Below, piece after piece: positions 10,282 to 19,076 of a stretch of DNA of 38,554 nucleotides. The position numbers and the translations under genes were made by a program. The notes under the pieces were generated by a model that did not search any database, was not told the origin of the DNA, and saw nothing but the letters and a program-made list of their open reading frames with translations. The DNA is from Flavobacteriaceae bacterium (GTDB lineage: Bacteria > Bacteroidota > Bacteroidia > Flavobacteriales > Flavobacteriaceae). The stretch lies in NCBI GenBank assembly GCA_018646605.1, contig JABGUL010000031.1:1-38554 (forward strand), read 5' to 3'. Each line of letters opens with the position of its first letter. Positions within the stretch are counted from its first letter, which is position 1.

Positions 10282-12492
10282 TTATAAGTTAAGCCAGTAC
10301 GTAAGTTTTAGGTTTATAGACCTGAAAACAGGTCCAAATTCTTGGGTATAGTAATTATCATTATACACTAAATAAAGATCTGATAGTGGTGCAAAACGCC
10401 ATTGAATCCTTGAGTTTATACCAAAATTATCTGTTAGGTTACTGTATTGAATCAAAGTGGACCAAAATAAATTTTTATTGAGTGTCAATTCAAATTTAGG
10501 GCTAATTAGAAATAGATTTGCTGAGGAATAAGGTTTGGGTAATTCAATCCTATTATAATCCCATAGTAAACTAATTACAGCTATAGGTTGAATTCTATAG
10601 AGTGCACTTCCCTTATAGGAAAATCGAGTACCATTAAAAAAGGTACCATAGGAAATTTCAGAAGTAAAATTAAATGATTTTGCATATGGAGATAAATAAC
10701 GTATCCCCCATTCTCCAAAATTATATCCTCTAGAATCAGGAAGTGGAATTCCTCCTACACTTCGAGTAGGGTCAAATGGGCTTGATAAATAAACATATTG
10801 AGTTTTAGAATTAAGTTCTAGTTGGGATTGATTTTTAAATTCAAGCTGGTATTGCAATCGAAAGATATGATCCGTTTTTTGATAATCTAAATCCTGCTGA
10901 AACCACATTAGATTGAGTAGGTCAATTTGGTGCGAATTGATGTTTCCCTTTTTGGGATAAAAATTTCGAACCATATTAGTTCCAGATTTGAAAACACCGG
11001 ATCTAGGGATGAATCCAAGGTCAGATCTAAAGTCCTGATCAACGAATACCCAATCTGAAGAAAAACGCCAAATACGTGTGTTATAAACTAAGTTTGCTTG
11101 TGCTGATAGATTTCCCTGACGATCATCAGGTTGAATAGATTTGTGTGTGTAAAATTTACCCAACCATTTATTATTGGCAGAATTTAAATTGTAATCTAAA
11201 CCAATGACTCGATTGAAACGATTTGTGTCTTTTAAGAAGGCATAGTCTTTAAAGGTTTGTCTATTGACCATAAATAAACCGATCTGAGATTGTCCAAACA
11301 CTTTGCGCTGCAATGCAAACATGGAATTGTTGTTGGAGGCTATTTGGTTTTGAAGATCCTCTTGATTTTGAATATTTAACACCCCAATGCGCCAATTTTG
11401 ATCCAGTTTACCACTAAGTCGAATCCCTCCTATAATATTGTTTTGAATTGTATTTCCACTAGGGTCTTTTGCGATACCAATACGTCTCGAAAAAAAAGGT
11501 ATAGCATCTCTAAAGCTTCCAAAATTTCCAAACAAGTCACCATTATCAATAAAAAACTGTCTTTTTTCGGGAAGAGAAATTTCAAAACGAGTCAGGTTGG
11601 TGATTATATCATCAACTTCTACGTTCGAAAAATCAGGGTTTAGGGTGACATCTAAATTTAAACTATTTCCCACAGGAATTTTTAGATCGCCTCCTACAGT
11701 TACTTTTTTTGAAATTGGCTCCCCATTGAAATTATTTGATATAATTCCATTTACATAAGGAATCAAATATATAGGCATCTTACTCGCCGGAAGGGGTTCT
11801 TCAAAAACAAGCGCTCCATAATACCCTATATTTATCGGAATTTGATTTTGATCTACGTTTGTCCATATACTTCTTTCATTAGACTGTAAATCGTATCTAT
11901 AAGTTTGAAATCCCCATTTTTGGCTTCCTTCAGGATATTTAATTGAACTAAACGGAATTGCCATTTCAATCACAAATCGATCTTTGAAGCGAATACATTC
12001 AGATTGCCATTTGGTATCCCAAGTTAAATTAAAACCATTGATGGCAGCTCCACGATCAGAGATAAGACCCTCTCGTTGAACTCCATAAGCACTTACCCCA
12101 AATAGAAAAGCATTTTGACCGTCTCTAAAGGTGTCAAATAAAACGGTAACATTATCATTAGTTCTAGCGCTAAAATCACGCTTGAGAGAACTTACTATAA
12201 AATTTTCATCTACAGCGAGTGCCTCAATTCCTATCAATAAATGAGTGTCATTATAAACTATTTTAACAATAGTTTCATTTGTGGACTTTAGTGAATCGGT
12301 AGGAAAAAGTTGCCAAAAATTATCAGCACTGTTTGCTGTCTGCCAAAAAGCTTCGTTTAACTTTCCATCCAGCACAATCTCTTGATCAATTTTTTTAACT
12401 AAAACAGATCTTTCTGGTGTTTGTGCAGAAATGAAATAAGTAGCTAAACACAGGAATAAAGCAAGGGGCTTAGGCGTTAAAGGGATCGGCAT
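10282..12492 (-). CDS. DUF5916 protein with CBM9-like N-terminal domain, predicted outer-membrane barrel
   Basis: A 736-residue protein with a signal peptide (about 1-23, ending FISA). Residues 30-215 look like the family-9 carbohydrate-binding-like sandwich (EIVLDGKLNEAFWQTA, VKIVYNDTHLLIGIEA, VLFDTFRDGQNAFLFGV, FVIEMAIPFSSIKYP). Residues 230-736 are rich in alternating aromatic/polar strands ending LKLTYWLNL, with a C-terminal aromatic strand, as in an outer-membrane beta-barrel of the DUF5916 type. Function of the family is not established; binding or passage of a polymer or peptide is a guess. It is the last gene of the minus-strand operon with two amidohydrolase-family genes (27 bp gap). 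Confidence 0.8.
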   Translation of the reverse strand: MPIPLTPKPLALFLCLATYFISAQTPERSVLVKKIDQEIVLDGKLNEAFWQTANSADNFWQLFPTDSLKSTNETIVKIVYNDTHLLIGIEALAVDENFIVSSLKRDFSARTNDNVTVLFDTFRDGQNAFLFGVSAYGVQREGLISDRGAAINGFNLTWDTKWQSECIRFKDRFVIEMAIPFSSIKYPEGSQKWGFQTYRYDLQSNERSIWTNVDQNQIPINIGYYGALVFEEPLPASKMPIYLIPYVNGIISNNFNGEPISKKVTVGGDLKIPVGNSLNLDVTLNPDFSNVEVDDIITNLTRFEISLPEKRQFFIDNGDLFGNFGSFRDAIPFFSRRIGIAKDPSGNTIQNNIIGGIRLSGKLDQNWRIGVLNIQNQEDLQNQIASNNNSMFALQRKVFGQSQIGLFMVNRQTFKDYAFLKDTNRFNRVIGLDYNLNSANNKWLGKFYTHKSIQPDDRQGNLSAQANLVYNTRIWRFSSDWVFVDQDFRSDLGFIPRSGVFKSGTNMVRNFYPKKGNINSHQIDLLNLMWFQQDLDYQKTDHIFRLQYQLEFKNQSQLELNSKTQYVYLSSPFDPTRSVGGIPLPDSRGYNFGEWGIRYLSPYAKSFNFTSEISYGTFFNGTRFSYKGSALYRIQPIAVISLLWDYNRIELPKPYSSANLFLISPKFELTLNKNLFWSTLIQYSNLTDNFGINSRIQWRFAPLSDLYLVYNDNYYTQEFGPVFRSINLKLTYWLNL

Positions 12493-12519
12493 TGATAGGC
12501 TAATTATTTAAAAAAAAAT

Positions 12520-13809
12520 CTAATTAGTAGTGTTATATTTTGTTGAATATCGTTTCCAAAGCTCAGTTTGGTGTGTTTCTAGACTGATTTCTCTTCCTCC
12601 TATATAAGCCTTATAAATTATATTTGTTCGCATGTCTAAAGCGTCACCCTCTGAAACAAAAAGAGTGGCATCTTTCCCTATTGATAGAGATCCTATGCGT
12701 TTCTCAACACCTAATATTTTTGCAGGGTTTAAAGTGATCATTTGTAAAGCAACCTCTTTGTCAATTCCATAGGCAGCAAAGCTACCTGCATAGAAAGGAA
12801 GGTTTCTAGTGTACATTCTTTCCATTCTTCCACTTACATCTATACTCACTAGAATTCCAGCTTGAATTAATTGTGAAGCCAGTTTGAAGGATTGTTTTGG
12901 ATCTTCATCTTCATTGTCAGGAAGACGGTGAGGTCTAGAAACAATAACAGGAATATTAGCTTCTTTTATAAATTTTAGTTGTTCTGGAGACTCATTTCCT
13001 CCAACCAAAACAATTTTGTCAATACCCAATTCTTTTAAATAGCTTATTCCATCAACAATTTGCTTTTCATCTGTTGCATGTAGATACATTGTTTTAGTTC
13101 CATTAAAAAGCCCTTTCATTGCTTGATAGGGAAGGTGAGCAGGGTTTTGTTTTAGATCATATACTTTAGCATTTTCTACAAATGCCTTGAGTTTTTCAAT
13201 ATTTGAAAGGTAATTTTTATTCACTTTTAATGCAGGATCTTCTCCTAGCCAATATCGACCCCTAGTGTAGGGTCTAGGCCAATTTAGATGAATGCCTTCG
13301 TCTGCTTTTATAATGGCATCTTCCCAATTCCATGCATCCATTTGCATTACTGAAGAACTACCTGAGATACGACCTCCTCTGGGGGTTACTTGAGCCGATA
13401 ATACTCCATTGGGACGCATGCTTTCTACTATTTTAGACTCTGCATCATAGGCAATGGCGGTTCTTACATGCGGCAAAAAATCTCCTAATTCATCCACGTC
13501 ACTGGTTGCTCTAACGGCATCCACTTCTACTAAACCTAGGGTGCTATTAGTTGCAATAAATCCCGGATAAATATGTTTGTCAGTTGCGTCAACAACAGTA
13601 TCAAATGCAGGTAGGTTTAGAGAATCTCCTACATAGGTTATTTTTCCATTTTCAAATCCTACTGCACTATTATAAAGGACTGTTCCTTCACCCGTATGAA
13701 CCGTAGCGTTAACGAATAAAACTGATTTTATTTGTTTACTAGCAGGCGTTTGTTGACCAAAAGCAGTTGCTAATAAAAGAATGTTCAAAAAAGTAATTAA
13801 ATTTCTCAT
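12520..13809 (-). CDS. Amidohydrolase-like protein lacking the usual metal ligands
   Basis: A 429-residue exported protein (signal about 1-18, ending TAFG). The amidohydrolase frame is recognisable: the N-terminal beta-sandwich strand FENGKITYVGDSLNLP, then HIYPGFI, and at the C-terminus MITLNPAKILGVEKRIGSLSIGKDATLFV. However, the HxH pair that should follow YPGFI is absent (ATNSTLG), and the late Asp region reads VSIDVSGRMER. It is therefore probably a non-catalytic or altered member, possibly a partner of the large amidohydrolase encoded 6 bp upstream. Family membership is clear; lack of activity is inference. Confidence 0.8.
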   Translation of the reverse strand: MRNLITFLNILLLATAFGQQTPASKQIKSVLFVNATVHTGEGTVLYNSAVGFENGKITYVGDSLNLPAFDTVVDATDKHIYPGFIATNSTLGLVEVDAVRATSDVDELGDFLPHVRTAIAYDAESKIVESMRPNGVLSAQVTPRGGRISGSSSVMQMDAWNWEDAIIKADEGIHLNWPRPYTRGRYWLGEDPALKVNKNYLSNIEKLKAFVENAKVYDLKQNPAHLPYQAMKGLFNGTKTMYLHATDEKQIVDGISYLKELGIDKIVLVGGNESPEQLKFIKEANIPVIVSRPHRLPDNEDEDPKQSFKLASQLIQAGILVSIDVSGRMERMYTRNLPFYAGSFAAYGIDKEVALQMITLNPAKILGVEKRIGSLSIGKDATLFVSEGDALDMRTNIIYKAYIGGREISLETHQTELWKRYSTKYNTTN

Positions 13810-13815
13810 AATTTT

Positions 13816-16794
13816 TTAATCTAAAGTTTCACAGGTAAATTCACGTTTTGCTATTTTTTTGGGAGCCTGTGTTTTCGCTCCATTTTCTTTAGCAATAAGC
13901 ATTTGTCCGATGATTAATTTTTTTTCTTTTTCGATAGCCTCAATTTTACTATCAATAGTTGATGCATCATAATATGTTACCCCTTCTATAATTGTTTTTT
14001 CAGCTTTGGCATAAATGGAGAGAGGATGATCGGACCAAAGAACCAAGTCAGCATGTTTACCTACCTTTATACTTCCTACTTTATCGTCTAAGTGAAGTAA
14101 TTTAGCTGGGTTTAGGGTGACAAACTTCCAAGCATCTTCTTCAGAAATACCACCGTACTTTACTGCTTTAGCAGCTTCTTGATTCAGGCGTCTTGACATT
14201 TCAGCATCATCTGAATTGAACGCTACTGTAACTCCTGCATTATGCATTATTGCTCCGTTGTATGGGATGGCGTCTTTAACTTCGTTTTTATAGGCCCACC
14301 AGTCAGAGAATGTAGATCCGCCTACACCATGTTCTGCCATTTTATCTGCAACTTTATATCCTTCTAGAATATGTGTAAATGTATTTATTCTGAAACCATA
14401 ACGCTCGGCGACTTTCATCAGCATGTTGATTTCAGATTGAACATAGGAATGACTTGAGATAAAGCGTTCGCTTTTTAGAATTTCCCAGAGCGTTTCCATT
14501 TCAATATCATAGCGGGGTTGTTTAACATTGTTTTTTTGCTTTTTAGAAAGCCCATTATAGTTTGTCCAACGCTGACCATATTCCTTAGCCCTTTGAAAAT
14601 AATCCACAAAGACCTGTTCTACTCCCATACGAGTTTGCGGGAAACGAGAATAACTACTCCAATTGGATTGCTTTACGTTTTCACCTAATGCAAACTTGAT
14701 AAAAGGATCTGCCCCTTTAAAGAGTAATTCATCAATGGGGGCTCCCCATTTAAGTTTGATGATTGCAGAACGACCTCCAATTGGGTTTGCAGAGCCATGC
14801 AAAATTTGAATGGTTGTAACACCTCCTGCTAAGTCACGGAATAAGCCAATATCATCGGGTTCAATAACATCCTCTATACTTACTTCTGCAGAGGAGTTAT
14901 GACCTCCTTCGTTTATACTTGATGCTCCCAGGTGAGAGTGTTCATCAATGATTCCTGAGGTAAGATGTTTTCCTGTGGCAACAATTATTTGTGCATTTTT
15001 CGCATCAAGATCAGTTCCAACAGCAGCAATTTTTCCATTGATTACCAATACATCTGCATTTTTCAGAATTCCTTCCGCTTCATTGGTCCATACAGTAGCA
15101 TTTCTAAACAGCATATTTTCTGACTTTGGAAGTTCAGAAAATCCATATGCTTTATTTGGGAATGTTACAGGAACGGGGCTATGATAGCTAGGTTGTTTCT
15201 TCCCTTCGTTCTTTTCTTCGTTCTTTTCATTTGCTTTTGCCTTCCAAGCTATTTTATTCCCACTAAAACTAGTTCCTTGTCCTTCGGTTATTCCTTGGTC
15301 ATTAATTTTAGCATTTAGTTGGGCAAATGTGTTTCCTTTCTTGTCAATTAAAGTAAGATATAACCAGTGGTTACTGTAGCTGCTTTTAGTTTCAAACTTT
15401 AGTGAATCTTGTTTTGCTGTTACACTAATTTTTGAAGCACTATTTTTTATTTCTATTTCAAGGGAATGGTCTTGAAAAGCAATTTCATAAGCTCCATCTA
15501 TATCTTTTATGGTATGCTCTTTAATCACATGGGGCTTTCCTTTTACCCAATTTTCATGAAGTTCTGTTTCGTTATCGAATAGGGGTCCTGAGGTAATAAT
15601 AAAATTAGCCATCGCACCTTTATTCAAATTTCCTAACAAGGCTTCTTGATTAAGCATTTTTGCAGGTATAGTGGTGAGTGCTTCTAGGGCAGTTTGTTCT
15701 GATAGTCCATAAGCCACAGCTTTTTTCAAATGTTTTAAAAAGCTAGAGGTTGCTTTTAATTTGCTTGTGCTCAGAGCAAACGGTATGCCTTCTTTAGCAA
15801 CTGCGGCTGGATTCATTGGGGCTTGGCTCCAATACCGCAATTGACTTAGATTTATTTTTTTCATAAGAAGAGGGTCTGCTGCATCGTATGCTTCAGGAAA
15901 ATTAAGAGGCAAAATCAGTTTCGCCTGATTTTGTTTTAATTCAGCTAGATATTCATATTCTTGACCACTTCCTACAACAGTAAAATTTAAGTTCATTTCC
16001 TTACCAATCTTTACAGCTCTGAGGGTGTTGAGTTTGTCGTCAGCATCAAATATTTTGGGTAAATTTTGATTGCTTATTGCCGCCTCTATAGCGAGGTCTT
16101 TATTCTTAGCATTCCCAGCCTTATACCAACTTAAATCATGATAAAATTGACGAACAAGTGCCATAGATCCCATCACAGAACTAGGGTATGATTGATTGGA
16201 GGTTAGACTTTTTTTGAAAGAAAAATGTTCTGCTGCTTTGGTATTGATAAGCCTATCGCTGTCTGGAAGTGGATCTCCCAAGGCAACTAGGACACTTGTT
16301 CCACGGTGTATGCCATTTGCTCTGTGCGTATTTACCACACCAAAACCAACTTTGCGCAACTGCTCAGCCTCCTTTTTGTTATAGCTATAATCTTCTATAC
16401 CATTATAATCACTTAGAATATGATCGTTCCAATAGTAGCCGTCTCGACTGGCTTGATACTGCGCGCTTCTTCCCGAACCAGCATTTCTTTTTGGCGTTTG
16501 TATTCCAAATGAAGTGTGGACATCTATAAAGGATGGATAAATATACAAACCTGACTTGTCATATATACGAGTGTTTTTTGGAAGCTCAACGTTTGTCCCC
16601 ACTGCAATAACGGTCCCGTTAAGCTCTAGGAGTGTGGCGTTTTTAATAATATTAGTAGGTGTTAAATATACCGTAGCATTCGTAAATGCTTGGTAATTTA
16701 ATTCTTTGCTTTTCACCCCACTATTTGTTGGAAAATAATCCTGTGCATTGGCCGTTGCGATTAAGAGCAGCCCAATAATAAAAAATCGATTCAT
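13816..16794 (-). CDS. Tandem two-lobe amidohydrolase (imidazolonepropionase-like)
   Basis: A 992-residue exported protein. I place the start at 16794, where MNRFFIIGLLLIATANAQ is a clear signal peptide; an upstream in-frame start at 16860 would add 22 residues in front of it. Two amidohydrolase lobes lie in tandem. The N-lobe (about 30-420) keeps YPSFIDVHTSFG with only one His of HxH. The C-lobe (about 560-960) has the metal residues: IIDEHSHLG (near 617), a His in SSHSYVQSE (near 780), a His in TFTHILEGY (near 807) and the Asp in FNSDDAEMS (near 861). A beta-rich linker with a Lys/Glu-rich segment joins them. A periplasmic hydrolase of cyclic amides or dipeptides is likely. First gene of a three-gene operon. 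Confidence 0.85.
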   Translation of the reverse strand: MNRFFIIGLLLIATANAQDYFPTNSGVKSKELNYQAFTNATVYLTPTNIIKNATLLELNGTVIAVGTNVELPKNTRIYDKSGLYIYPSFIDVHTSFGIQTPKRNAGSGRSAQYQASRDGYYWNDHILSDYNGIEDYSYNKKEAEQLRKVGFGVVNTHRANGIHRGTSVLVALGDPLPDSDRLINTKAAEHFSFKKSLTSNQSYPSSVMGSMALVRQFYHDLSWYKAGNAKNKDLAIEAAISNQNLPKIFDADDKLNTLRAVKIGKEMNLNFTVVGSGQEYEYLAELKQNQAKLILPLNFPEAYDAADPLLMKKINLSQLRYWSQAPMNPAAVAKEGIPFALSTSKLKATSSFLKHLKKAVAYGLSEQTALEALTTIPAKMLNQEALLGNLNKGAMANFIITSGPLFDNETELHENWVKGKPHVIKEHTIKDIDGAYEIAFQDHSLEIEIKNSASKISVTAKQDSLKFETKSSYSNHWLYLTLIDKKGNTFAQLNAKINDQGITEGQGTSFSGNKIAWKAKANEKNEEKNEGKKQPSYHSPVPVTFPNKAYGFSELPKSENMLFRNATVWTNEAEGILKNADVLVINGKIAAVGTDLDAKNAQIIVATGKHLTSGIIDEHSHLGASSINEGGHNSSAEVSIEDVIEPDDIGLFRDLAGGVTTIQILHGSANPIGGRSAIIKLKWGAPIDELLFKGADPFIKFALGENVKQSNWSSYSRFPQTRMGVEQVFVDYFQRAKEYGQRWTNYNGLSKKQKNNVKQPRYDIEMETLWEILKSERFISSHSYVQSEINMLMKVAERYGFRINTFTHILEGYKVADKMAEHGVGGSTFSDWWAYKNEVKDAIPYNGAIMHNAGVTVAFNSDDAEMSRRLNQEAAKAVKYGGISEEDAWKFVTLNPAKLLHLDDKVGSIKVGKHADLVLWSDHPLSIYAKAEKTIIEGVTYYDASTIDSKIEAIEKEKKLIIGQMLIAKENGAKTQAPKKIAKREFTCETLD

Positions 16795-16902
16795 TTTGTG
16801 AATTTTAATCTTAGACAAGATAACTAATGAATCGTTTAATTTAATATTTCTAAGTATCAAAATAAATTAAACCTGGGAAAAGTCTGATTGGATCATATTA
16901 AT

Positions 16903-17511
16903 TTACTTTTTTGCGACCATTCGCATTACTGTAGTTAAACCATTGTGATGCTCACCTTCTGATAAATGAATCTCTTCTTCTTTCAATATTAAAAATTTAT
17001 ACGACTTAAAATCATTTTTCAATTTCAATTCGTTATATAATTGTGACTCTATTTTTGGCCCACCCACAGCTGGATTTTTCCTTTGATATGAGGAATGATT
17101 TGAACTAAAGGCCTCCAGGATTACATGTCCTTCATTTTTTAATAGCCTGGAAAGTAACTCGTGATTTGTATGACGAATTGGATCGGGAAAATGAACATAT
17201 ATCAACCCAATAGCATCAAAAAAATTTTCTGGAAATTCAAGGTCACTTAGTGATGCAACTTGATATTGTATGGAAACATTATTTTCAGCTGCCAATTTCA
17301 TGGCTTTTTTATACGCCATCTCACTAAAATCATACGCATAAACGTCCCACCCTAGGGAGGCGGCATAGACAGCGTTTCTTCCCTCACCTTCTGCAGCAAG
17401 TAATATTTTGCCTGGAAATAATGTGTCAATTATTTTTTTAAAATAAGCATTGGGTTCTTTACCGTAGGCATAACTTTCTTTACTGTAACGATCTTCCCAA
17501 AAATCTTTCAT
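16903..17511 (-). CDS. Class I SAM-dependent methyltransferase (TehB/TPMT-like)
   Basis: A 202-residue cytoplasmic protein. FWEDRYSKESYAYGKEPNAYF at the N-terminus and ILLAAEGEGRNAVYAASLGWDVYAYDFS (about 35-62) give the SAM-binding motif I region and the acidic ribose ligand; LSDLEFPENFFDAIGLIYVHFP is motif II. This matches small TehB-like or thiopurine-methyltransferase-like proteins, which methylate small molecules such as tellurite, thiols or quinone-type compounds. The E-G-E-G-R-N form of motif I is typical. The substrate is unknown. It lies 31 bp after the M24-family gene and is probably co-transcribed with it. Confidence 0.85.
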   Translation of the reverse strand: MKDFWEDRYSKESYAYGKEPNAYFKKIIDTLFPGKILLAAEGEGRNAVYAASLGWDVYAYDFSEMAYKKAMKLAAENNVSIQYQVASLSDLEFPENFFDAIGLIYVHFPDPIRHTNHELLSRLLKNEGHVILEAFSSNHSSYQRKNPAVGGPKIESQLYNELKLKNDFKSYKFLILKEEEIHLSEGEHHNGLTTVMRMVAKK

Positions 17512-17542
17512 ATGGAATATTTATTTTTAATGACGAATTGAC

Positions 17543-18223
17543 CTATTGTGTTGTCATTAGCTGCTCAAAAAAACCACCAATTTCTTTTTCTTTATCTACA
17601 AAATGGATTTCTAAAATCCAGTTGCGTTCTTGTCCTTTTTGATCCAACGCCCGCATGTCAATTGTATTTTCTGGATGAATATAGTTTGTTTTGTCTTCTT
17701 TTTCTAGACGCTCATGTGGAAAATGCCCTATAAGATGGCCACCAATTTCTCCCCCAAATTCCCATCCATATTTTTGAGCAAGAGTGTGGCAATATTTATA
17801 GAGTTCGGCCCCTGTTATTTTTTTTTGTTGTTCAAAATATGCTTTTCCGTCCCACCAAGCTCGTTCTACGTCCTGAGCTAATTTTAATTTGAGCGGATCA
17901 TTTCCTAGGACATAAGTTCTTCCAAAATCAGCTTCCCAATCTTCAAAAATAGGACCAAAATCAATAAAGAGAATGTCTCCGGGTTGTAGGGTGAGGTTCT
18001 CTGGATTTTCATCATATGGTTTTAAGGTATTTTTCCCTGCCCTTACAATTCGCTTATGCCAATATTTTTCAATTCCAAAGAGCTCAAAAGCCAAAGCAAA
18101 AATAGCCGTATTGATTTCTTTTTCTGTTCTTCCAGAGGCGAGGAGACCATTGGATTCGATTTCTTCAAACAATTTAGCTGCTTTTTTTTCAGCTTCGATT
18201 AGCTGTTTTTTAGATTGATTCAT
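17543..18223 (-). CDS. M24-family metallopeptidase-like protein
   Basis: A 226-residue protein consisting only of the pita-bread catalytic domain of methionine aminopeptidase / Xaa-Pro peptidases. Candidate metal ligands are visible in order: Asp in LFIDFGP, Asp in WEADFGRTYV, His in GGHLIGHFPHE and Glu in NWILEIHFVD. The final Glu expected near the C-terminus may be that of GGFFEQL. There is no N-terminal creatinase domain, so it is shorter than standard Xaa-Pro aminopeptidases and probably cytoplasmic. No signal peptide. It may act on small peptides or related amides. Placed between the membrane-protein pair and the methyltransferase on the same strand. Confidence 0.8.
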   Translation of the reverse strand: MNQSKKQLIEAEKKAAKLFEEIESNGLLASGRTEKEINTAIFALAFELFGIEKYWHKRIVRAGKNTLKPYDENPENLTLQPGDILFIDFGPIFEDWEADFGRTYVLGNDPLKLKLAQDVERAWWDGKAYFEQQKKITGAELYKYCHTLAQKYGWEFGGEIGGHLIGHFPHERLEKEDKTNYIHPENTIDMRALDQKGQERNWILEIHFVDKEKEIGGFFEQLMTTQ

Positions 18224-18259
18224 TGCCTAGCGATATTCACTTAGTTGTATGTAAACAAA

Positions 18260-18622
18260 TTAAGCCTTTTTTAGATATCCGTAGACAAAAAGCAAGAATA
18301 AGAAAATAGTTGAAAACAATATTTCAATTGGAATTGATTGAATATAGATGAAGAGATTTATTAATTGAAGTAAAACAAGCACTCCACCTCCGAGTAATAA
18401 CTTTTTAATGATAATTGTTTTTTCATTTTTAAGCAAAAAGAAGATAAAAGCTAAAACAATAGCATAAGTTCCAAGAAACTTCAAAAAGATCGAACCAGAT
18501 TCAATGACTTGTGGATCATTACCAAAGACGTCTGAAACCACAAAATCACCCGCAAGGGAATAAAAAATTCCTTGAAAAAAAAGCAAAGCAATTGATAGTA
18601 ACAATATTCTTTTAGGGGTCAT
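18260..18622 (-). CDS. Small four-helix membrane protein (paralogue of next gene)
   Basis: A 120-residue protein of four predicted membrane helices (about 5-24, 43-63, 73-94, 98-116). I do not recognise a named family. The middle portion FLLKNEKTIIIKKLLLGGGVLVLLQL aligns with LIFRNEEEIILKKVCLGIAISIAILL of the gene just upstream, and both end in a short V-Y-G-(Y/F)-(L/F)-K-K tail, so the two look like diverged duplicates. It starts 8 bp after the upstream gene's stop, so the pair is surely co-transcribed. Function unknown. Confidence 0.65.
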   Translation of the reverse strand: MTPKRILLLSIALLFFQGIFYSLAGDFVVSDVFGNDPQVIESGSIFLKFLGTYAIVLAFIFFLLKNEKTIIIKKLLLGGGVLVLLQLINLFIYIQSIPIEILFSTIFLFLLFVYGYLKKA

Positions 18623-18630
18623 TTTTATTT

Positions 18631-19041
18631 TTATTTAACAATAATATGACTTTTTTTAAAAAAACCATATACTCCAAGTATTACATACGAAAAGTTTAAT
18701 GCCAAAAGAATAACAGGCGGTTTTATGTCAAAGAAAAAGTAGTTAATTGAAATATGTACTAACAGAATTGCAATGGAGATGGCTATTCCTAGGCATACTT
18801 TTTTAAGTATGATTTCTTCTTCATTTCTAAATATTAAAATAAAAACTCCAACGCCTATTTTATAAGCTCCAAAAGGTTTTAAAGCAAGTACTGCTGCTTC
18901 CAAAACCATAATAGGTGTACCTATATTAAATTCTTTAAGAATTATCTGACCAAAAAAATACAAGAATAATCCCTCCGTAATACTCCAAAAAGACAGAATA
19001 AATAGGATTAATTTCAAATTTATTTTAAATATTACATGCAA
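18631..19041 (-). CDS. Small four-helix membrane protein
   Basis: A 136-residue hydrophobic protein with four predicted helices (about 8-32, 52-76, 84-106, 108-130). No in-frame ATG exists near the front; the best start is a TTG at 19041 (an upstream ATT is possible), so the exact N-terminus is uncertain. It resembles the following gene in its third helix region and tail. The gene diverges from the TetR regulator, and a perfect 15-bp palindrome (19046-19060) sits between the two starts, so the regulator may control this gene. Confidence 0.6.
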   Translation of the reverse strand: MHVIFKINLKLILFILSFWSITEGLFLYFFGQIILKEFNIGTPIMVLEAAVLALKPFGAYKIGVGVFILIFRNEEEIILKKVCLGIAISIAILLVHISINYFFFDIKPPVILLALNFSYVILGVYGFFKKSHIIVK

Positions 19042-19045
19042 TATT

Positions 19046-19060
19046 AATAGTAATACTATT
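19046..19060. promoter_or_regulatory. Palindromic operator candidate between divergent genes
   Basis: AATAGTA-A-TACTATT is a perfect inverted repeat with 7-bp arms and a 1-bp centre. It lies directly upstream of the TetR gene's -7 box (19062-19069) and just upstream of the divergent membrane-protein start. Size, symmetry and location fit a TetR-type operator giving autoregulation. The AT content raises the chance of random palindromes, so binding is inference. Confidence 0.45.
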
Positions 19061-19061
19061 G

Positions 19062-19069
19062 TATATTTG
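19062..19069 (+). promoter_or_regulatory. -7 box of the TetR-SulP operon promoter
   Basis: TATATTTG matches TAnnTTTG exactly and ends 7 bp before the ATG at 19077. Transcription would begin at or next to that ATG, so the message may be leaderless. This also argues against translation from an upstream TTG at 19059, which would lie inside the promoter. Confidence 0.5.
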
Positions 19070-19076
19070 CATTTTA

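Noticed and set aside
13810-13815. Possible frameshift splitting one large amidohydrolase into two genes
   Set aside because: The downstream gene has its own signal peptide and N-terminal domain, so two genes are real.
16795-16860. Upstream start for the two-lobed amidohydrolase
   Set aside because: It would place 22 residues ahead of a perfect signal peptide beginning at 16794.
19059-19076. Upstream TTG start of the TetR gene
   Set aside because: It overlaps the -7 box; the ATG at 19077 gives a normal TetR N-terminus.
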